Below, piece after piece: positions 23,110 to 27,224 of a DNA stretch of 27,224 bases. A model generated the notes under the pieces. That model was not told the DNA's origin. It was given only the letters and a program-made list of their open reading frames with translations, and made no database searches. The DNA comes from CBIHNH01 sp966211425. Its GTDB lineage: Bacteria; Patescibacteriota; Saccharimonadia; Saccharimonadales; Saccharimonadaceae. Made by a program: the position numbers and the translations under genes. Each line of letters starts with the position of its first letter. Position 1 is the first letter of the stretch. The DNA lies in the NCBI GenBank assembly GCA_966211425.1, contig CBIHNH010000007.1:1-27224 (forward strand), written 5' to 3'.

Positions 23110-23962
23110 TGCGATCGAAAAAGACGTCTCTGATATCTCGACGGTTCAAGACCTGACAGGAGTTTTCGAGAGCCTCGCGAGTACCCAGGTCGCAAAGGTC
23201 AAAACCAAAGTGGAGTTATCGAAGGCGTTCTTTCAACTACTCTGGCAACGCTATAGCTCGATTCGGGTCGACCCGAACACTCGTATCACCAACCGCGAAC
23301 TGGGCAATGATATCGGCAAGGACCAGGTTTTTATCCTCATTACTGCCGAGGCCGGCCTGAGCGGCGACATCGACCAGCGACTCGTCGAAGTTGTCAGTCA
23401 GAATTACGACAAAAAAACGACGGATATCATCGTGCTCGGTAGTCACGGCGCAAACCAGCTCAGCCAGCGCGATATGGAATACATCCGCTTCTTCCAGGTT
23501 CCAGAAACCGACAGCTACATCGATGTTACCCCTGTCATCGAAGCCGTCCTCTCCTACTCGCGTATCATCATCTACTATCAGGAATACGTCTCGCTCGGCG
23601 TCCAAAACATCCAGTCGATCGACCTGATCTCGAGCATGCGCGACATGAGCGAAGACGCCAACGAGGACGCCATGACAGCAGAGGACACCATCTTTGAGCC
23701 ATCGCTCGACGAGATCGCCGATGAAATGGAGATGACCATGATGACTCTCGCGCTCTCGCAGACTATCCTCGAGTCGAGCCTCGCCCAGGCAGCCAGCCGG
23801 TTTAATGCCATGGCGGTCGCCAAAAAACGCGCCGGTGAGTTGGTTGACGACTATATGCTCGAGTTCCACCGCGCCAAACGCTCCGAGAGCGACCGACAGA
23901 TGCGCGAAGTTATGACCAGTATCAAAAAGAAACGACGGATGGCAGCAGGAGGCAACGCATGA
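23096..23962 (+). CDS. atpG: ATP synthase F1 subunit gamma
   Basis: 288-aa central-shaft subunit. The N-terminal helix is divergent (IEKDVSDISTVQDLTGVFES in place of the RIxSVxxTxKIT pattern). The Rossmann-like middle contains QVFILITAEAGLSGDIDQRL, the counterpart of the SDRGLCGxxN segment. The C-terminal helix ASRFNAMAVAKKRAGELVDDY matches the E-xx-aRmxAMxxAtxNA signature in outline, followed by LEFHRAKRSESDRQMREVM instead of NRxRQxxITxELxEI. The start has GAGGAG upstream, inside the alpha 3' end. The stop overlaps the beta start by 4 bp. An acidic insertion (EDANEDAMTAEDTIFEP) precedes the C-terminal helix. It is unmistakable by context despite divergence. Confidence 0.9.
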   Translation: MRRANAIEKDVSDISTVQDLTGVFESLASTQVAKVKTKVELSKAFFQLLWQRYSSIRVDPNTRITNRELGNDIGKDQVFILITAEAGLSGDIDQRLVEVVSQNYDKKTTDIIVLGSHGANQLSQRDMEYIRFFQVPETDSYIDVTPVIEAVLSYSRIIIYYQEYVSLGVQNIQSIDLISSMRDMSEDANEDAMTAEDTIFEPSLDEIADEMEMTMMTLALSQTILESSLAQAASRFNAMAVAKKRAGELVDDYMLEFHRAKRSESDRQMREVMTSIKKKRRMAAGGNA

Positions 23963-25395
23963 CAAACACAAAGACCAAAACCCACCCCCCTATCGGAGCT
24001 GAGGTTGGCGTAATCCAAACATTACGCGGCTTGACCGTCGAAGTTCAGATACTCGGCGAACGCCCCGACGCAAAAGAACTGCTCATCGTGGATGGCTACC
24101 CTGATATCTTCCTGGAAGTCAGTTTCTTCCGTTCCGGCAAAGCGGTCTGCCTCAACCTGGCGAACGCCCAAGAACTCCAGTGCGGTCAGAAGGTGTTCCG
24201 GAGCCATACCAAAGTAACCGTCCCTGTCGGACCAAAGACAGCTGGACGCGTCTTTGATGCCCTAGGCCGCCCGCTCGATGAAGCTCCTGAGCCGACAGCC
24301 GATGTCCCTCGCCGTTCGATCACTGAGCCGACGGGCACAAAGAGTTACCGCAGCAGCAAAAAACTCGAACTACTCGAGACCGGGCTCAAGGTTATCGACT
24401 TTCTCACGCCGTTCGTCAAAGGACGCAAGATCGGTATCGTCGGCGGTGCCGGTGTCGGCAAGACGGTCCTCACCATGGAAATGATCCACAACGTCACGCA
24501 GGGCACAAAAAACAGCATGAGTATCTACTGTGGTGTTGGTGAGCGTATCCGTGAAGGAAACGAGCTTTACGAGACACTCAAAGAAACCGATGTCCTAAAG
24601 AACACAGTGATGTTCTTTGGACAGATGGACAGCACCCCGGCCATCCGTTCGATGGTCGCGCCGGCAGCAGCAACGGCAGCCGAATATTTCCGCGATGAAG
24701 AAAACCGCGACATCCTGTTTTTCATCGACAATATCTATCGTCACATCCAAGCCCTCACTGAGCTGAGCACCAACATGGGGCTAGTGCCGTCCGAAGGTGG
24801 CTATTCCCCGCTTGTATTTTCTGAGCTGCGTCGCCTCCAGGACCGTCTCACCTCCACCGAGCATGGCACGATCACCTCAGTGCAGGCCGTCTATATCCCG
24901 GCGGACGACCTTTCCGACCCTGCAGTACAAGCTATATCGCAACAGCTCGACTCCGTCCTCGTGCTTGACCGATCTATCGCCGAAACCGGCATCCGTCCTG
25001 CGGTCAACCTACTCAAGACGACCAGCTCCCTGCTCACCCCTGAGATCGTCGGCCAGCGTCACTACCTGCTCGCTGGTCGCGTCCAGGCAATCATGCAAAA
25101 ATACGACAGCCTCAAGAACATTATCGCTATCGTCGGTGAAAATGAGCTCTCACCTGCCGACCGTGCCGACTATCAGAACGCCAAGAAACTGATCCTGTTC
25201 TTTAACCAAGATTTCTCAGTCGCGGAAAAGTTCAGCGGCCGTCCTGGTGAGTATTCAACGCTCGAGCAGACGCTGAGCGGCATCGAAGCGATACTCGAGG
25301 GCAAATCTGACAAAAAGCAGCCCGCGAGTGAAAAAATTGAGAAAAAACCAGCTTCTGCACCAGCCAAAGACGCTGAGAAAAAACCAAAGAAATAA
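23959..25395 (+). CDS. atpD: ATP synthase F1 subunit beta (catalytic)
   Basis: 478-aa catalytic subunit. The P-loop is GGAGVGKTV (162-170, Lys168), the catalytic Glu195 and Arg196 are in GVGERIREGN, and Walker B with the phosphate-contacting residues is FFIDNIYR (Asp257, Asn258, Arg261). ITSVQAVYIPADDLSDP (305-321) is fully family-like. The catalytic set is therefore complete. Two motifs differ: the near-universal GQMNEPPGARxRV reads GQMDSTPAIRSMV (221-233), and DELSEED reads ENELSPAD. A Lys/Glu/Pro/Ala-rich tail of about 30 residues follows the usual end. AGGAGG precedes the ATG, which overlaps gamma by 4 bp. Epsilon follows after 3 bp. Confidence 0.97.
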   Translation: MTNTKTKTHPPIGAEVGVIQTLRGLTVEVQILGERPDAKELLIVDGYPDIFLEVSFFRSGKAVCLNLANAQELQCGQKVFRSHTKVTVPVGPKTAGRVFDALGRPLDEAPEPTADVPRRSITEPTGTKSYRSSKKLELLETGLKVIDFLTPFVKGRKIGIVGGAGVGKTVLTMEMIHNVTQGTKNSMSIYCGVGERIREGNELYETLKETDVLKNTVMFFGQMDSTPAIRSMVAPAAATAAEYFRDEENRDILFFIDNIYRHIQALTELSTNMGLVPSEGGYSPLVFSELRRLQDRLTSTEHGTITSVQAVYIPADDLSDPAVQAISQQLDSVLVLDRSIAETGIRPAVNLLKTTSSLLTPEIVGQRHYLLAGRVQAIMQKYDSLKNIIAIVGENELSPADRADYQNAKKLILFFNQDFSVAEKFSGRPGEYSTLEQTLSGIEAILEGKSDKKQPASEKIEKKPASAPAKDAEKKPKK

Positions 25396-25398
25396 GCC

Positions 25399-25656
25399 AT
25401 GAGTCAGCCAGCCGAGTCCCTAAAAGTCATCGCGCGCGCACCCTTTAACCTCTACTACGAAGGTGAGGCGCTCTCCGTTACGGCCGCAAACAAGGTTGGA
25501 CCATTCGATATCCTTCCCGGTCACGCTGACTTTTTTTCCGTCCTAAGTCCGTGCGACGTCTTCATCGAGACCGACAAAGAGCCTGTCTCGTTTTCGATCA
25601 CCAACGGCATCATCACGGCACGCGATAACGAAGTGATGCTGTTTATCGATATGTAG
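25399..25656 (+). CDS. atpC: ATP synthase F1 subunit epsilon, short form
   Basis: 85 aa, only the N-terminal beta-sandwich of epsilon. LKVIARAPFNLYYEGEALSV opens it, GPFDILPGHADFFSVLSPC is the family hallmark (G-x-xxIxPGHxxFxxxL), and SFSITNGIITARDNEVMLFI completes the barrel. The usual C-terminal two-helix domain (about 45-50 residues), which inhibits ATP hydrolysis in many bacteria, is absent; the stop follows the last strand directly. No continuation in another frame is seen before the convergent gene, so this looks native rather than broken. It is the last gene of the operon, 3 bp after beta. Confidence 0.93.
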   Translation: MSQPAESLKVIARAPFNLYYEGEALSVTAANKVGPFDILPGHADFFSVLSPCDVFIETDKEPVSFSITNGIITARDNEVMLFIDM

Positions 25657-25697
25657 AGGACTCGGCTTCGCTTCCGCTATAGAGCAAAGCAACGGAT

Positions 25698-26741
25698 CTA
25701 TTGCATCACGATGTAGTCTACGAAATACCCGCCTGGGCTCAGCGGCGAGGCCGTACACACCGTAAATCCACTCGCGGTTCGTCCAGACAGGTATATATTT
25801 GCTGGCATACTGCCCGTTATCACTACGTGAGGGGTCGTGCCATATGATTGACGAAACGTCACGCTCACGAGACAGCCAGAACCGGCTCCGGCACCGACGT
25901 TGACGCCTATAGTGCCTGAGACATCGTTGCCGCTGATACTCACCGTACCGTTACTACCCAGGGCACCGCCGGCAGGACTGACGCCAGGGGCTGAGCCGCG
26001 TGTGATGATGTGTCCACCGATCATAAGGGTCGAGTCGGAGACCAACGTACTAGCCTGGAAACCGCGGGCGGATAATGTCCCTCCGACGGCCAGGTTGCCA
26101 GCGACGTTTAGGCTGTTATTGATCGTAACTAGCTGAGACATTGTGACTGGGCCCTGCAGACGCGTCGCTCCAGCTGTATTGAGGTCTTTCCGAAGGTTAA
26201 GTGTCGAAGTCGTTGTATCACCGTTTACGTTGAGCTGACCGAGCGCTGTTTCGCCCGCTTCTAGCCGGGCGAAACTGGCATCGGTCGCAGAGAACTTGCC
26301 ATTGAGACGCAACTGTCCACCGATACTGACGTCGCTCGCAACGGTCACCGTACCATTAAAGGTTGTGTCCGGACCGATAGTCAGCTCAGTCCCGAGATCA
26401 CCGACAGCATTTCGACTAACACCGAGACCATCGAGCGTCTCAGCGCTCAGTGTGACAGACTCTCTGTCGACGCTCTTTTCTCCGCCCTTATCGCGCATCA
26501 ACCATAGAAAACCGCCGACATTTAGCGCAAGTATGCCGACGACAACGGTCGCACCGATAAAAGTCGCCTTGTGGCTCGGCCGATAGGTTATTCGACGTGA
26601 ACGGAGCGGCTTTTTAGGGGCAGCGGCAGCCTCGGGCGTCGAGGCCTCACCACTATCACTACTGGTTTGTGGTTTTAGTACCTCTGGTTCCGGTAGATCA
26701 GATGTTTTATCTTTGGTTTCAGAAGCAGGTTTGTCAGCCAC
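25698..26741 (-). CDS. membrane-anchored surface protein with beta-helix-like repeats and lectin-like end
   Basis: 347 aa. A Pro/Ser/Glu-rich cytoplasmic tail (1-58) precedes one membrane helix (about 60-82, TFIGATVVVGILALNVGGFLW), so this is an N-in, C-out protein. The ectodomain (about 110-250) has repeating strand-turn units such as TTFNGTVTVASDVSIGGQLRL and SLNVAGNLAVGGTLSA, like bactofilin or fibre beta-helices. The last 60 residues (VTFRQSYGTTPHVVITGSM, then TASGFTVCTAS) resemble the H-type lectin/phage-fibre beta-sandwich. Start is GTG with AAGGA 8 nt before; the minus-strand TATACT at 26777-26772 may be its -10. Host-surface attachment is a reasonable guess for an episymbiotic CPR cell, but it is inference. 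Confidence 0.75.
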   Translation of the reverse strand: MADKPASETKDKTSDLPEPEVLKPQTSSDSGEASTPEAAAAPKKPLRSRRITYRPSHKATFIGATVVVGILALNVGGFLWLMRDKGGEKSVDRESVTLSAETLDGLGVSRNAVGDLGTELTIGPDTTFNGTVTVASDVSIGGQLRLNGKFSATDASFARLEAGETALGQLNVNGDTTTSTLNLRKDLNTAGATRLQGPVTMSQLVTINNSLNVAGNLAVGGTLSARGFQASTLVSDSTLMIGGHIITRGSAPGVSPAGGALGSNGTVSISGNDVSGTIGVNVGAGAGSGCLVSVTFRQSYGTTPHVVITGSMPANIYLSGRTASGFTVCTASPLSPGGYFVDYIVMQ

Positions 26742-26851
26742 CCGTTTATTCCTTCAGCTTATATTTATAGAAGTATACCGCTTACGCCTACCCTAAAGCA
26801 ATCCTAGTATCACGCTTGCGATTTTGCCTCTCATGCACAACAATAGAGGTT

Positions 26852-27224
26852 ATGTATAGGAGGGTGACGGACTGGGGACGTTTAGGGTTGGTGATCTTTT
26901 TTTGTGCGCTCGTTCCAGCATCGGCAGCCTACGCCGAGACACTCCAGTCGCCCAACTACCGTTTTGACGAAAGTACTGTGGGTGCTGGTGGACTGGTTCA
27001 GTCGAGCTCAGCGAACTATCAAGGTGGTAACTCTCTCGGTGATATCGCGGTCGGCAACTCCGCTTCGGCAAACTATCAGATAATGTCACCGGCGCGCAAC
27101 AGCGACGACCCTACTCTGTCGGTACAGATCCACAGCACAGCAGCAAGCTTCGGTAGCTTTTCCGCTACCAGCCCAAGCATGGCAACGGCCAGCTTTTCGG
27201 TCTCTAACTACACTGCATTTGGCT
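26852..27224 (+). CDS. secreted surface protein, N-terminal part (cut by window end)
   Basis: An open frame of 124 codons runs off the window. It has a clear Sec signal peptide: MYRRVTDWGRLG, a hydrophobic core LVIFFCALVPASA, and a likely cut after AYA. After it come repeats of the form NYRFDESTVGAGGLVQSSSA and NYQGGNSLGDIAVGNSASA, then NYQIM. These NY-centred repeats are familiar from predicted CPR surface proteins, but I know no defined function. Start could be ATG 26852 (AGAGG only 2 nt upstream) or GTG 26864 (abutting GGAGG). It is divergent from the neighbouring lectin-like gene, so both may be co-regulated. Confidence 0.72.
   Translation, partial: MYRRVTDWGRLGLVIFFCALVPASAAYAETLQSPNYRFDESTVGAGGLVQSSSANYQGGNSLGDIAVGNSASANYQIMSPARNSDDPTLSVQIHSTAASFGSFSATSPSMATASFSVSNYTAFG

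Noticed and set aside
24715..24741. Suspicion that beta lost the phosphate-contacting Asn and Arg
   Set aside because: On counting against the E. coli numbering, these residues belong to the DNIYR motif, which is intact here; only the separate MNEPPGAR loop is changed.
25665..25690. Imperfect hairpin between atpC and the convergent surface-protein gene
   Set aside because: Eight-bp stem with one mismatch, a 10-nt loop and no T-tract on either strand; too weak to call a terminator.
1..27224. tRNA, rRNA, RNase P RNA, tmRNA, CRISPR array, transposase or phage genes
   Set aside because: Read for their conserved sequences and repeat patterns on both strands by eye; none seen. A covariance-model search would be decisive.

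Overview
The window looks like a chromosomal segment of a Patescibacteria/CPR bacterium, most likely Saccharibacteria (TM7)-like. This assignment is inferred from gene style, not from a database search. The clues are compact operons with 4-bp ATGA/GTGA overlaps, a reduced dcw cluster without Mur ligases, an F-type ATP synthase operon with several shortened or divergent subunits, a solitary VirD4/TraG-like ATPase, and secreted proteins with NYxFDES and beta-helix repeats of the kind common in CPR genomes. TGA is used as a stop (mraY, the 112-aa membrane protein), so this is not one of the UGA=Gly lineages. I saw no tRNA, rRNA, CRISPR array, insertion sequence or prophage.

Region 1 (1-6510, + strand): the 3' part of topA, a small membrane protein, a structured terminator-like element, then a sigma-70-region-4/multi-winged-helix regulator behind two tandem promoters, and a large membrane-anchored VirD4/TraG-like ATPase ending at a clear hairpin. 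Region 2 (6510-7147) has no convincing gene and carries repeated TAGAACA heptamers, two of them as matching 11-bp-spaced pairs.

Region 3 (7148-15624, - strand) is the dcw cluster: mraZ, rsmH, a 25-aa ORF, ftsL, a class B PBP (ftsI), mraY, ftsW, murG, ftsQ. It makes lipid I/II intermediates, the septal SEDS-PBP synthase and its FtsQ/L partners. murC/D/E/F, ddl, ftsA and ftsZ are not here. The mraZ promoter (TTGCAT-18-TATACT) is threaded with four GTGGGTA boxes in two 10-bp-phased pairs, the pattern expected for MraZ autoregulation.

Region 4 (15695-19534, - strand): a 35-aa prepilin-like peptide, a conserved-looking hypothetical, a GH1 glycosidase, yvcK, a HAD phosphatase, and a 59-aa single-TM protein. 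The last has a near-consensus promoter whose predicted +1 is the A of its ATG (leaderless), and it is followed by an intrinsic terminator.

Region 5 (19590-25656, + strand) is an ATP synthase operon: an unusual secreted-domain protein ending in a c-subunit-like hairpin (GRNP loop, no ion-binding carboxylate), then b, delta, alpha, gamma, beta and a short epsilon. Subunit a and a canonical c are absent from the window. Region 6 (25698-27224) has two divergent surface-protein genes, the second cut by the window edge.

The features most worth following up are the c-like leader protein of the ATP synthase operon, the three small ORFs (25, 35 and 59 aa), and the mraZ control region.
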